A stretch of 64,000 bases of DNA, taken from positions 932,001 through 996,000 of the forward strand of contig JAJEKV010000104.1 of NCBI GenBank assembly GCA_021234155.1, read 5' to 3'. This DNA is from Isoetes taiwanensis (lineage: Eukaryota; Streptophyta; Lycopodiopsida; Isoetales; Isoetaceae). Under the pieces are notes generated by a model that ran no database searches, was not told the origin of the DNA, and worked only from the letters and a program-made list of their open reading frames with translations. Position numbers and translations under genes: made by a program. This document shows, piece after piece, positions 10,300-21,574 of the stretch (within the stretch, counting starts at the first letter, position 1; the number at the start of each line of letters is the position of its first letter).

Positions 10300-11625
10300 T
10301 TACTAGCAATCACGGATTTGGGCAAGGCAATTGGCGTATCAGAAACCATGCAAATGCAAGGAATTTCTTTGTCTAGGGATCAAGTTTATCATCAGCTTCG
10401 CGGATGCATAAAAAATAAAAATCTGGGATATTGTATGCGTGTGCAGTCACTCATGGTTAAAAATGCCCTTGAAAAGAACAATATTTTAGCTGATCATCTT
10501 AGCTGAATTTTTTGTGCTTGCGGTGTTCTAGATGAGACAAACCAAGCATTCAACAAAGTTGTAAAGCCTACTGAGCATACATGGTCTGCAGTTATTACGG
10601 CTAATTCTAAACTTGGGGGAGAGCAAGAAGGCCATTAAGCTGTTTGATAGAATGAGGCTTCTATGTGGCAGAAGCAACACATTTATTCATATTTATGTTT
10701 TGCAAGCATGTCTTCTGACATTAAATCTCAATCGATGATGAGATTATGAGAAATGGGTTGCGTTCTCATATTTTTGTAGGCAGTATGCTTATAGACATGT
10801 ATGCAAAGTTTGGTAGCTTAGAAGAGGCATACAGAGTTTTTGATGGGCTGCAAGGTCGAGATATTGTAGCATTTAACGCATTAATTATTGGATTTGCTCA
10901 ATATGGCTACGAACTTCTTGCTCTGGAATGTTTTGAAAGTATGCAGCAAGAGAACATACACCCAAACAAAGTCACATATTTAGGAGTTTTGAAAGCATGT
11001 GAAAACATGGGTGTCATAGAACATGGCAGGCAATACCATGACCAGGTTATTCATGGCAGTTTGCAGTCTGATCTTATAATAGAGAATACGGTTCTGGACA
11101 TGTATGCTAAATGTGGGAACATGGAGAAAGCATGCGATGTCTTTGACAAGTTGTTAATTCGAAATGTGATAACTTGGGGTACAATGGTTGCTGGATATGC
11201 CCATAATGGTGATGTTGGGCTAGCTGTGGAGTGGCTTCATAATATGGAAGATGCTGGTACAACACCAGATGATATGGCATTCACTGCCATTCTTACTGCA
11301 TGCAGCCATGTAGGGCTTGTTGGATGAAGGTCGTCGGCACTTCACATCCATGAGAGAAACCTATGGTATAAAGCCAAATAACTTCCATTATATTTGCATG
11401 GTTGATCTCCTTGGCCGTGCATGATATTTTGTGGAGGCTGAAATTTACTCAACTTTTCCGTTGTTCGACATGATGTTTGCTGCTGGAAATCACTTCTTGG
11501 TTCTTGCAAAGCACATGGAAATCTGAAGCTTGGAGACCAATGTTTTGCAAAGCTTGTTAGTTTGAAATCAACTCGTGGCCAAGGTTATGTGCTTATGTGC
11601 CGATTTTCAGTATGCTTTCCAAGCT
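10300..11625 (+). pseudogene. PLS-type pentatricopeptide repeat protein, pseudogene
   Basis: PPR proteins of this class bind organellar RNA in plastids or mitochondria. The longest open piece (10746-11327) shows tandem ~35-residue repeats with signature segments LIDMYAKFGSLEEAYRVFD, VLDMYAKCGNMEKACDVFD, MVAGYAHNGDVGLAVEWL and [12 protein letters not shown]. Upstream pieces in other frames (YHQLRGCIKNKNLGYCMRVQ near 10390; AFNKV, HTWSAVI near 10560) and downstream E-type pieces ([33 protein letters not shown], near 11370-11530) extend it. At least three frameshifts and several stops (10503, after 10735, 11327, near 11424) break the reading frame. No C-terminal DYW motif is visible. Confidence 0.9.
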
Positions 11626-14480
11626 AATTCTATCCTAGCCAAGGAACTGCACTGAGTTCTCCAGAAGGCCTGCTAGACTAACTGATCTTAAAGTAAAAAT
11701 CCTCTAGGTATGCTTATATATAGTTCCTGCTCTAGCATATTTGATTGTGCGATTCTTGCCGTAACATTATCGTGTTTAATTTTAAAGACAGCTGCAACGT
11801 CATAATTACCTTGCAACAATCTGTACCAAATGCATGCACAATGAGATTTTTTCCATCCAATAGGAGGTGACCTAGTTTCATGCAGAATATGGTAATGAAA
11901 GCCAATTGGGAGCTAGAACCACTAGGATACTATTGGTGCCTTTCCATTGCAAGCATAAAATTTAATGAAACAATATCAATCTTGACTGCAACAGATGAAA
12001 ATTTTGCTCATCTAGGAACCCAACTCTTACAGGTTTACCCTTTTCATAATGACAAAACTGTGTTACGTCAAACAAACTTCTGAAAGATATTGGCAAGGCA
12101 ATTAGTGCATCAATAGCCATCCAAAAGGGAAAAACTGGATTGTTGTAGGCACGTGCAGCTTCACATTGCATCCGCACACAATGCAATGTGAACACAAAAA
12201 AGATATCAGAAGGAAGGGAAGGGAAAGAAAATTGTGTGCGTGGATCAATTCTGAGGATGCTCTGAGTTGATTATTGCATTAAGTGGACAAAGCCTAAAGA
12301 TACACAAATCGTGAGCCTCCCTCAAAGACCGTGAGATCCAATTTTGATATTGAATCTCCCTCAAAGACAGTGTCTGAGAATGCAATTGAGCATCAAGTGC
12401 ACAACAATCATAACCTCAGGATCCGCCTGACTATGTGTACATCCTTTTCTCCAGTAATGATAGACTGCTCATCTATCTCTTTGTCTGAAATAGCAACCAT
12501 GTTTCTACTTCTGTATCAGGTACCAGAAATTATCATTATCTTTATGTAATTGGCATTTATTATTTTCTCATGTTGCTTGAAATGTTATCGTCTTCAAAAC
12601 TTGCTTTGCTTATCATCTTCAAAACTTGCTTTGCTTCAATTTCCACCTTTTCAACCTCTTCTTAAAGCAGTTGCAGCTTAGAAAAAAACATCCCTTCAGT
12701 ATTATTTAAATCATCAAACAGTTGTAGAAGGGCATCACACTCTATCATACCACATTCCTGAATTTCTTGCTTTGGAGATGCAAGCCAAGTTTCATTAACA
12801 ATAATATTTGTCTTTGTAATAGGTCTTCTGAAATGATTGAAATGATTGTTTCCGTGCATTATTCCTTCAAAGAAGCAAAACACAATTGAGTCTTCATTCT
12901 GTGGCGACTATAAGTTAAGGTAAAAATGCATTTCTAAATAAAGCAACTGCATACATGTCTCATGTTATGTATATTCTATACTGTTGTAAATTTAGGAATT
13001 CTTGTAGCTTTGAATATTGCAGCATAATCTCAGCCTCAACTTTACCATGGACATCTCAAAGTGCATGTTCATATTGTAGGTAATTTTTAATATATGGTTG
13101 TTCTTGATCATCTGTGATATATTCAACAATCTGATTGTTTGTGTTAACTGAGATTTATGTTTGGGATTGCTATTAGGATTGCGCCGCACTCTGAACATCA
13201 CAAATTCAGCTTTAAATGGTCTTAGCTGGACAATAAAAATTGGTTTCAGAACCTTCATATAACTGTAAAGTTGACCTGCACAGTGAATGGACAATTGGGT
13301 AAGAAAAGCCTTTTATTCATGTATCTTACCATCGATTGGAAGGCCTTGGGTCAGATTATGCAAACAGATTAAAAGGAAAAGGAATTTGGGTTACTCAATG
13401 CTACGGAAACGATTAAATTATGTGTGAGATGTGGTAGCAGGAGAGCTTCTCTACATAAAGCTGATAAATAAACAAAAGAAACTAACACGTTACAAAAGAT
13501 TCTTAATACATATTGTAAATTCAATTCAATTGAACAATTCTAAAAGTTTGTAGTGCATATGGATTTACTTTCAAACTAAAGTCTTTCAAATTATAAATGA
13601 TGTGACATGCTCTGCTAGCATTTAATACACTAATCCCCTTTCAAGGCAATGAACGAAATTGTTCATTGAAAATAAAATCATTGACTATCAATTACTTTTT
13701 ATTCAGTGGCATTTCAATGATGTTTTCTGGAGAGATGTAAAATTCATATCAATGGGGAAATGTCATCTAAATCATGCAATATAAAATAGTTAGAAAACCC
13801 AAATCAATCATCAAGTCTAGTAGTTTTCAACTTCATAGCCAAGCAAATCCAATTTACATAACTTAATAGAAAAAATTAATAGAAAGGAATGTTTTTACAC
13901 AAATTCCTTGCATTTCAGAACCTCTTTCACACCATTCCAAAGATATTTCAAGACCATCTTTCACACAATTCCACAGATATACGAATCCCCTGGCCGCCGC
14001 GATAAATTTCTTGTACAAATAAAAATAAGTTCACAAGTTATTAATTGTGACATGCACAAAGAATAATTTGAACCTTGTCCCAACACAAGTTCGAACTTTT
14101 GACCTCTAATTTATATGTAAGCATTTTATCCAATATGCTTACCATTTTTTTCTTTTGTTTCAAACTTCTTTAAAGGCTGACTTGGCATCACCCGATTGGG
14201 TGGGCCACCAAGAACCATCGTGGTTCTGTTTGGAGCAGAGGCAGCGGCCGATGGCCTGCCCTGCCCATTGTTCTAATCCCTAAAGAGATCCAAATAGCGG
14301 GAATTGGGTCGATTGTTTAATTCGGCCCTTTAGCTCCAAGAGGAGCCTATCAGTTCAAGAGTCACATATATCTCTCTTTCTTATATTTTAATGAAACTAG
14401 GTACAAATTTTATCACATCACATTCCAATCCCCTCTTAGAATTCGACATCCTCGTCGAATACAAATTTTATCACATCAAT
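11626..14480. other. Long intergenic stretch, no gene recognised
   Basis: The short block GGCAAGGCAATTAGTGCATCAA (about 12093) resembles the start of the PPR pseudogene near 10320 and may be a second scrap of it. Minus-strand ORFs at 12662-12883 and 12992-13294 match nothing I recognise. The rest is AT-rich, with stops in all frames. Confidence 0.4.
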
Positions 14481-14489
14481 TTAGTGCAT

Positions 14490-14636
14490 CAACTTCATGT
14501 ATTGTTTATACTTAACAAGTTTTCTACATCTTTTAGATTGTAATTCACATCACATCCGCATTAATGCAAGTAATACTCCTTCAAAACCTCATGTATTATT
14601 TATACTTAACAAGTTTGATACATCTTTTAGATAATT
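14490..14636. repeat. Short direct duplication
   Basis: A ~42-bp sequence (CATGTATTRTTTATACTTAACAAGTTT...ACATCTTTTAGAT) is present at about 14496-14537 and 14590-14634. It lies directly downstream (minus strand) of the gypsy chromodomain remnant and may be part of that element's 3' non-coding region. Confidence 0.75.
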
Positions 14637-14639
14637 TTA

Positions 14640-15770
14640 TCCCATGGCAGGATATAGTTCGCAAAAGATTTAGAAAATCCTTACCATATTTTGCTTCTGC
14701 CTCATTTAATTCCACCCAGGTTGCATCTTCTACAGGATAGTCCGCCCATTGTATAGGGATTTCTTTGATTGTTCTACTACGCAACTTTCGATCCCGATAC
14801 TGCAATATTTGGGATGGCATTACTTCAAAGATATTGTTCTCTTGGATTAATTGCAATTGAGGACTTGCACATGTGGTGGCAACTCTAATTGGTATGCTAG
14901 GTTCCTCATCTTTTTAAGGATTTTCAAAGGACCAGCATATCTTGGAGCAAGTTTACTACATTTCCCAATTCTAAGCTAACTTTTCTTTGGTTTCACACGG
15001 AGATATACAAAGTCTCGAACCTTGAATTCTCGATGTATTCTATGCTTATCTGCAAATTGCTTCTATCTCTGTTGTGCTTCTGCTAGTATGCTTCTTATAA
15101 GCTGCACCTTTCTTCATATTCTTCCAACATCTATCTAGAAATTTCAGATTTAACCATGGGATCCTACCAATTTATTGGAGCATAACAATCTTGTCCGTAA
15201 AGTGCTTCAAAATGTGTCATCCCTATAGATTCCTGTTTAGAATTATTGTAAGCAAACTCTGCTAAAGGTAATAAACCTTCCTATTTCTTTGGATTGTCTT
15301 GACAATACATCCGTAACATGTCCTCAAGGACCCTGTTTACTCTTTCTGTTTGCCCATCCATTTTTGGATGGTAGGTTGTGCTCATCTGCAATTGAGTTCC
15401 AACTTCCTTGAAAAACGAAGTCCAAAAGTTACTAGTAAACCTTGGGTCTCTATCAGAAACAATACTTGTAGGAATGACATGTAAACGAAAGATGTCATGA
15501 ATAAAGATATTAACAGTTTCCTTTGCTGTTATTGTTTTCCTAACTGGAAAGAAATGAGCATGTTTGGTTAATTTGTCAACAAGAATAGCATCCTTTCCTG
15601 TTTGTGTCCTTGGCAATCCCACCATGAAATCCATGCTAATTGATTCCTATTTTCTTTCTGGAATAGATAACGGCTGCAAAATTCCAGGTGCCCTAATCTG
15701 TTCTGCCCTAACACGCGAACATATAACCATCATTCATTTAAATTGGATTTATGTCAGGATTTTGGACCAT
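14640..15770 (-). pseudogene. Ty3/gypsy (chromovirus) integrase-chromodomain remnant
   Basis: The minus strand encodes the 3' part of a Ty3/gypsy pol gene. Near 15700 the frame reads CSRVRAEQIRAPGILQPL, crosses an amber codon, and continues as the integrase core MDFMVGLPRT, IFRLHVIPTSIVSDRDPRF, YHPKMDGQTERVNRVLEDML (the D, D and E of the catalytic triad are all in place). A decayed stretch (14860-15280) follows, then a chromodomain-like end with VMPSQILQYRDRKLRSRTIK and WADYPVEDATWVELNEAE. Reverse transcriptase, gag and LTRs are missing. The family is different from the element at the right end of the window, as far as comparison is possible. Confidence 0.9.
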
Positions 15771-15952
15771 TTTGGCACTGCAACTTTTTCCCAGATTAGT
15801 AAATTTGCATCGAGAATATGACCTTTTTTTATAACAGCACAACATGATTGCATTAAAAATTGAAAATATTTTACATATGTATGTCGAGTGACATAATGCC
15901 AATTACTTCTCAGAAGTGACCCCTAGAGATATCATAGCTTTCTTCCTCACTT

Positions 15953-17190
15953 TCACAGGTATTGTAACCCTAGCAGTCTTGCTTGGGATGACCTTTGGGA
16001 TCCATGCAAACAAAATAGTATATCATCCCCTTCAATAGGGTTTTTCTTCAATTTCTTTGTCCAACAGTCTCTATATCTTTCTTCCTCTGCCACTGCATTT
16101 AACTGGTGCATTGGACACCACCACTCCACACGAACTTTGTTCATATTGCGGTCACCCACTTCTTTACAAACATCTGAGATGGTGTAATCCATCCACACAG
16201 GGTATATCTCTTTGCGCTCTGGTACTATAAGTGCAAATTGATGGCGCAAGCCATCTTTGGGATCATAATCCTCCAGCTCGAGATATTTAGGCCTTCTTTT
16301 CCTAGGACTAACATAATATTTTTCAGCAGCTGAAGGAGCCATCGACTTGTGAATACTACTAACCACATCATCAACTTTCTCAGGTGTTATCAAGTCTCTC
16401 CACCTAGACTTAGGTAGCCATCCATCTTTCAATTCATCAGAGGATGTGTCTACTTGTCCCAATAATCCATTTACCTATGTCCAATAATCTATCGGTGCAA
16501 GGTTGGTATCATCAGAGTTATTTTTCCAATACTTGATGTATTCAGAAATGCCGTCCAATATGCTTTGCAATGAATCCACCTCTGCAAAAGGCTTAAAAGC
16601 TTTTGGTTGACCCCTGGGAATTTTAGGTTTACCATTTTCATCTTCGTGCCATATAAGGTACTCCCTCATCTGGCCTTCATTTATCATCTGAAGGTCTCAT
16701 CTTCCATTGCATTATTGGCTTATTTCCCATGACCCAGAAAGTGTACTGAAGTGGTCTAGATTGGCCTTCCATATCAAGAGCATAACCTTCGATAGAATTC
16801 TTCCAATCAGGCACCTCTTGTATGATCAACCCTATAGGAGAAGGTGAAATGCATTCACTAAGAACTTCCATTAGTCTAGGAAGATTGGTCACAGTTTGAG
16901 ATTTCAACTGCGCACTATACTTCCCAAACAATGTATCCACATCCTCATGAGTATGTTCAGGCATTAAGAATCCTAAATTCACTCTTTCAAAGACACCCAC
17001 AGCTGTCAAATAAGATAGGAATGAGAACATATACCTGTTTTTATTCTGTCCAAAATCAACACCATATAGTATATTGCCTGAAATCTTATAGTATTTTGAA
17101 AATCTTGTTATACAGTATAACAAATTCTGTACATCCATACCCCACAAATGAGGAACTTTGTGTACGGTGTAGATTAAGGAATAAGGGGTT
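15953..17190 (-). pseudogene. DUF7869-type protein, C-terminal half
   Basis: These frames match a large family of plant and invertebrate ORFs annotated with DUF7869, probably derived from mobile elements; the biochemical role is not established. Recognisable parts are VDFGQNKNRYMFSFLSYLTA and the hallmark GFLMPEHTHEDVDTLFGKY, followed by a long, less conserved C-terminal part (PRGQPKAFKPFAEV, KSRWRDLITPEK, VRVEWWCPMHQLNA). At least two in-frame stops (near 16678 and 16470) split it into three pieces. The N-terminal half lies at 19455-21110 on the same strand, so the gene was cut by about 2.25 kb of inserted DNA. Confidence 0.75.
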
Positions 17191-17207
17191 TATATGCCTA
17201 TCCAACA

Positions 17208-17350
17208 ACTCTCGTTGCCCGAGTCACCCCCCGTGTGAATATGCACCCAAACAAAAGGGGGTTTAAGGGGGAATTTAATTTTAATGCGTGTAATGTAATG
17301 GTTTGTGTTATAGGTTAAAAAAAAATTTTGCCCCTTCGGGGCCAAAAACA
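17208..17350 (+). repeat. Repeat block T, copy B
   Basis: Matches 3293-3450, starting at CTCTCGTTGCCC and ending in the hairpin GCCCCTTCGGGGC. The sequence left of the block is DUF7869 coding sequence, here in the opposite orientation relative to T compared with copy A. Confidence 0.8.
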
Positions 17351-17898
17351 AACAACGTTACATGACACTTGGATGAGTTGATGTTGCGAATATAAGCAAT
17401 TTAAGCTAAAAATCCATCAACGTGAATAGAACTCAAAATATGAGTTCTATTATTAAGGGGGAAGTATGATTAGAGTTGTTGGAGATTATTAATGATTTAT
17501 GTTATCAAAAGATTAGAAGGCAAACAGGAAAATAAAGACTTCAAGCATCTGTTTCAAGCATATGTTACAAGAATATTGAATAGTTCAATATCTAGATAAT
17601 AACTCTTGTGCACAATATAATCTTCTTTCATTACCTCGATATGTTTCTAATCGATTGAACATTTGTGAATGGTTCATTCAAGTATCAAAGAACACTTTAA
17701 CAGATGATTTGGCAGAATACTTGATATCTCTGGAATGTCGCTAGATGTATTCACTGCCAAAAATAAAGTGCGAAGAGCCTTGTATTCCAAGACCAGCTGA
17801 AACCAGCACTCACAGTTGCAGCAACAATATATGCGATGTAAACCAAGAAGCTGGACAAAAAATGATGACCGTATCCATCTTCTTTTTTGCACAGAAGC

Positions 17899-17936
17899 TA
17901 CAATCACCAAGTATTTTCATAATACTTGGTGATTGT
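17899..17936. repeat. Perfect hairpin, 16-bp stem
   Basis: ACAATCACCAAGTATT is followed by the loop TTCAT and the exact complement AATACTTGGTGATTGT. The stem is too short for a typical plant miRNA precursor but is perfect. Confidence 0.85.
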
Positions 17937-18938
17937 GGCATTTAGGAAGACATCTGTATCAGAGGAAAAGGTGCAGATGGCGTCGTAGAGAGCTTTTCTA
18001 GGATTGTCTCCAAAACCTTAACAAAAAATATAAGCTAAAATGAAAGATGCAGCTAAGCAAGCATATAGCCAGTGTGTGGAGCTGCGGCACTAGAAAGGAA
18101 GAGCAGAAAAATATCCTTAAAGGAGGAGAAAAAAATGGCAACAAAGCCGTATCTATCCTGCCAAATTGATTTTCAGGGTGGCTATTACAGTTTCTTGATT
18201 GAAAAAAACAACAAATTGAGAGCAATAAATCGTCAGATACAAAACTAGAAAAGTAGCAGATCAATGGCAAGCCAATGTCAGTAGCAAAGCGGTCACATCG
18301 GCCTTATTCCAGAGTAGAGTAAAAAAGGATGTGCAAAGGTCTTTACATTTTGAATAAGCGGCTCTTGAGTAATCCTTCAATATTTGAATCCATGCACCCC
18401 AACCTGGAGCAAAACCAGAAACGCCATTTAAGATTTAAACTTGCCGTCTACCTGTTCTGCTCAGAAAGATTAATAACACATCCAGGATCCGTTGCTTCTA
18501 AGAATACAGTTTCCAAAACATCAAATCTGGACCAATTATATGCTATGGAAAATGCCAAATCCTATAACAGTGTTTCAGTCTTCAGTTGATATAGAAAATA
18601 GCACGTGCCAAGGATCATTCAGTGTGGAGACAAAGTGACGCGCTTCATATGCATATCTCTCTTATTTCACCTATTATCTTCTATTCGGTTGGTTAGACAA
18701 ACTAAGGACCTACCTGATTACGTATATTATGCATCATAATCAACAATCCAGAAAATGCTGAGATCTTATAGGTAGCAAGCATCTTCTCTCGCGCCTCTTC
18801 TGTTACCATTCGAAATGTAATACTGTTCTCCATAAACAGGTATAGATAGGCAGACGTGCTATAAATTGACTGAGGAAGAAAATAGCCATTGATTTGGATT
18901 GGTTTGTTGCCAGTACATGCATAGTAGTGCTCCGATAA

Positions 18939-19190
18939 CTATGAAAGAGCATCCATTGTTCCACTAACTGCCTCCAAAAATTCTACTTTTTTCTTGGTTT
19001 CCACATTAGTAAGGGATGTCATCTGCCAAACAGACGAAGCAATAAGAACAGGGCATAAATGTTTCCTTATTATATGAGTGTACTTACGAGGTTGAATCGA
19101 GCCTGCTCGAATAATGATCTCGCTGCTTGTAAATCCTTTTTCCCAAGTCAGAACAAAAGGCGTCAGATGCTGCGTGTTCACAACCCTAAA
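18939..19190 (-). pseudogene. ARF-GAP (AGD3/VAN3-like) BAR-domain exons, fragment
   Basis: Two exons of a plant ARF GTPase-activating protein (ACAP type, vesicle trafficking) can be read on the minus strand. The first ends DLQAARSLFEQARFNL, followed by the donor GTAAGT near 19092. The second starts after TTTGGCAG near 19024 and reads TNVETKKKVEFLEAVSGTMDA, then meets a stop at 18939. Both segments belong to the BAR domain of the AGD1-4 group. Further exon-like sequence with a donor (GTAGGT near 18716) lies at 18720-18900 but was not recognised. Retention of intron and splice sites indicates DNA-level capture. PH, GAP and ankyrin domains are absent. Confidence 0.7.
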
Positions 19191-19285
19191 CTATAAACCC
19201 AAAACCCTAAAATAACCCTAAAGTGAAACATCTCGATGCTTGCATGTATGGCTTATTAAAAAGAAATAGAGGAATAAAAATAAAA

Positions 19286-19450
19286 GGGGGTAAACCATTG
19301 ATGATATGAAATTTAGACAATAAAATGTGGAGTGCACTCTAGATATACTAATTAGTATGTCTCGTGCAATACGCCCATGAAATCGTATAAAAACCATGCC
19401 AAAAAGCGTATAAAATTACAAAAAAAAAACCTCTTGTTATAATGCTACAT
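19286..19450 (+). repeat. Repeat block R3, copy B
   Basis: Nearly identical to 4985-5155. Its right end supplies the stop codon that ends the truncated DUF7869 N-terminal frame (LEYVAL then stop), consistent with insertion into that gene. Telomere-like ACCCTAAA motifs lie just left of it (19190-19220). Confidence 0.9.
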
Positions 19451-21110
19451 ATTCAAGTTGGAGGAGGAACTTTGGTGGTAGATCTCGAGGTTGGGGAAGT
19501 GAACTTGAGGCTCCAACATGTTCAGAAGCACCTGACTTCCTAAACCTTGTCTTTGTAAACTTCTCTAAATTATTAGGCTTTCTATCCAACAATGCACTGA
19601 AGAGTGGTTGGCTACCACCTCCAGGGTTGTGGAGGTCATCAGAATAACCACTCTCATAGTTCCTCAAGCACCTCATCACACTTCCAATATGAAAATCAGG
19701 ACCATCACTCCACAATTGCAAATTAAAATGGCCATAATAAATTGGCACCGAGCTATGCACTATTGCACCTCTCAGAGAGACTTGCATAGGATAAGCTCTA
19801 TTGATTTGCTTGGGTATGTAACTATACTGTGGCGAACAAGTCTTCAATTGATCCATCTTGTCATGTATAATACAAACATAGTTATTGGGTTTCAAACATG
19901 ATAATATTCTCCACATCCAATAAGTGGATATACATGATAGTTGGTCTGTCATGTGATCTTTCATTTGCTCCCTTATCTTAGCCCTTTGGCTTGGTTGCTT
20001 GGTCTTATCCAGAATCTCTTTCAACTTAGCACACAAGTTGCACTTTGCAAAGTTGTTCAAAGTGTTTATAATGACATGCTTGAAGTGCTTGCTCCATAGT
20101 CTATTGAAGCTGGGTTGAGATATTGCAGGTACCATTAGTTCTCGAAGCAAAGCATTCACTTCTTCCAATATGCTCTTCTGGGTACAATGGGATGGCAATC
20201 TCTTATTTCTTCCTGTTGATCTTTCCTACTTTTATGTGGCATATTCTCAGCATTGAATTCAACATATTTATCAAAAACCTCCATAGCAGCCAGGATCCTA
20301 GAAGTTGGCCTCAACATGCCATTATTTCCATGTAATGTAATTTTGCTCTCCTTTGCATGACTTACTTGCCAATTTTGCCAAGATGAAATTGGAATGCCAT
20401 GAATATTTATCCATGCAACTTTACATAGCCATGCCCCTAGCAGTGGGTATTTTTTTTTCTTTGGATATTTTTCATCTTGAAGTGCAAGCTCATGAATGGA
20501 GTACATGTAAGTCCTCCTCTCATCACAAGTATACTCTTGGAAGGTGGCTCTTGCTTCCACCAATTCATCAATTTCAAACTTCTGAACACAATTAGCCCAA
20601 CAACATTCCATTCTCCTTACCTTAGCCATAGCTTCACGTGAACAATCACTACTTGACTTGGACCTCTTGCTAGGATAATGTTTCACCATTGAGTGTGCCC
20701 TCTTTTCTGAAAATGTGGTCCTGGCAACTATTGGAGGTGCATTAAGAAAATCAGTGTCATCCACAACCTCTGGCTCTGGTAAAAGGAAATCTCCTATAAG
20801 CTCAATGCAGGCTATAGGCCATGACATGATGCATGGAACCTCCAATTGTTTAACACAAGCAGTGCAATCCTGGTGATTTGACCCTTGTTATGGCCACACC
20901 CACTTTATCCTCTCCTAATCTTTCATCATTGACAGCTTGGATAGGATCAGCTAGTATGATAGTTCCTTCACCTACTAGCTCCTTATTGCATCGGTGCTTC
21001 ACTTTCACCTTCTTATTCTTCCAATCCAACCTACTGTAGAGGATAATTTACTCAGTAGTCTCAGCCTCAACACCCTTTGGGTGGTCCACACCATTGACCT
21101 ACAAGAACAA
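19451..21110 (-). pseudogene. DUF7869-type protein, N-terminal half
   Basis: This is the upstream half of the gene whose C-terminal half is at 15953-17190. Frames on the minus strand include WKNKKVKVKHRCNKELVGEG near 21000, RKDQQEEIRDCHPIVP near 20190, and then FNRLWSKHFKHVIINTL, FAKCNLCAKLKEILDKTKQ, YVCIIHDKMDQLKT and YYGHFNLQLWSDGPDFHIG. The F-x-K-C-x-x-C segment and the I-x-x-D-x-M-D-Q segment are the usual landmarks before the QNKNRY motif of DUF7869-type proteins. Frameshifts near 20870 and 20170 and a stop near 21050 make it a pseudogene. The frame ends inside block R3. Confidence 0.75.
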
Positions 21111-21188
21111 TGTTAACAATGGGGTAACAATGTGATAAGAACATGGGGTAACAATGTTGATATATGTTGGGCATACTTTCTGATGCAC

Positions 21189-21335
21189 CTTAGGGTGACG
21201 TGGAAATGGGGTTTTCACCCCATCTTGACTTGGGTTGGACGATTGTAGTTTTGGGGCAGGGCATATCCTTGGGAATATGCCCTGTTTGGATGGCTAGGAT
21301 AGAGCGATTATAGGATAGCGGGATTATAGGATCTT
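21189..21335 (+). repeat. R2 interspersed repeat, copy 2
   Basis: A second copy of the repeat at 8778-8925. Here it ends about 240 bases upstream of the MPDU1-like start codon, so it lies in or near that gene's promoter. It contains the stem-loop GGGCATATCCTTGGGAATATGCCC. Confidence 0.8.
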
Positions 21336-21574
21336 GACACGCGAAAAGGAATAGTCCAAAGAGAGCGCCTTTTTGAACTCGATTACTCGATAAGATATAA
21401 TTAGGATTTAATGATATACTTGTTGGCATTTTTTGCTTGGCACATGTGGCAAATACTTGCGGCCCGTCAAAGAAATTCCTAAGCGTTGCGTTAGAGCTTT
21501 CAACGACCTTCTGCTGCTGCTTGCTGCTGCTGTTGCTGCTAAATCAGGCAACACAGCAAGCAGATCCGCCCACT

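Larger units (their letters stand above)
17208..19450. mobile_element. Candidate gene-fragment-carrying element, T...R3 (copy B)
   Basis: Bounded by block T (17208-17350) and block R3 (19286-19450), as at 3293-5155, and lying between the two halves of the DUF7869 gene. The cargo includes two exons of an ARF-GAP. The order and orientation of the end blocks are identical in both copies, while the interiors are unrelated. Insertion into the gene is inferred from the split; no target duplication could be identified. Confidence 0.5.

Noticed and set aside
12662-13294. Two minus-strand ORFs as a host gene
   Set aside because: No recognisable domain, no consistent splice sites and no conserved pattern.
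19190-19220. Telomere-like ACCCTAAA motifs as an interstitial telomere
   Set aside because: Only a few imperfect units; short telo-box-like words are common in plant DNA.
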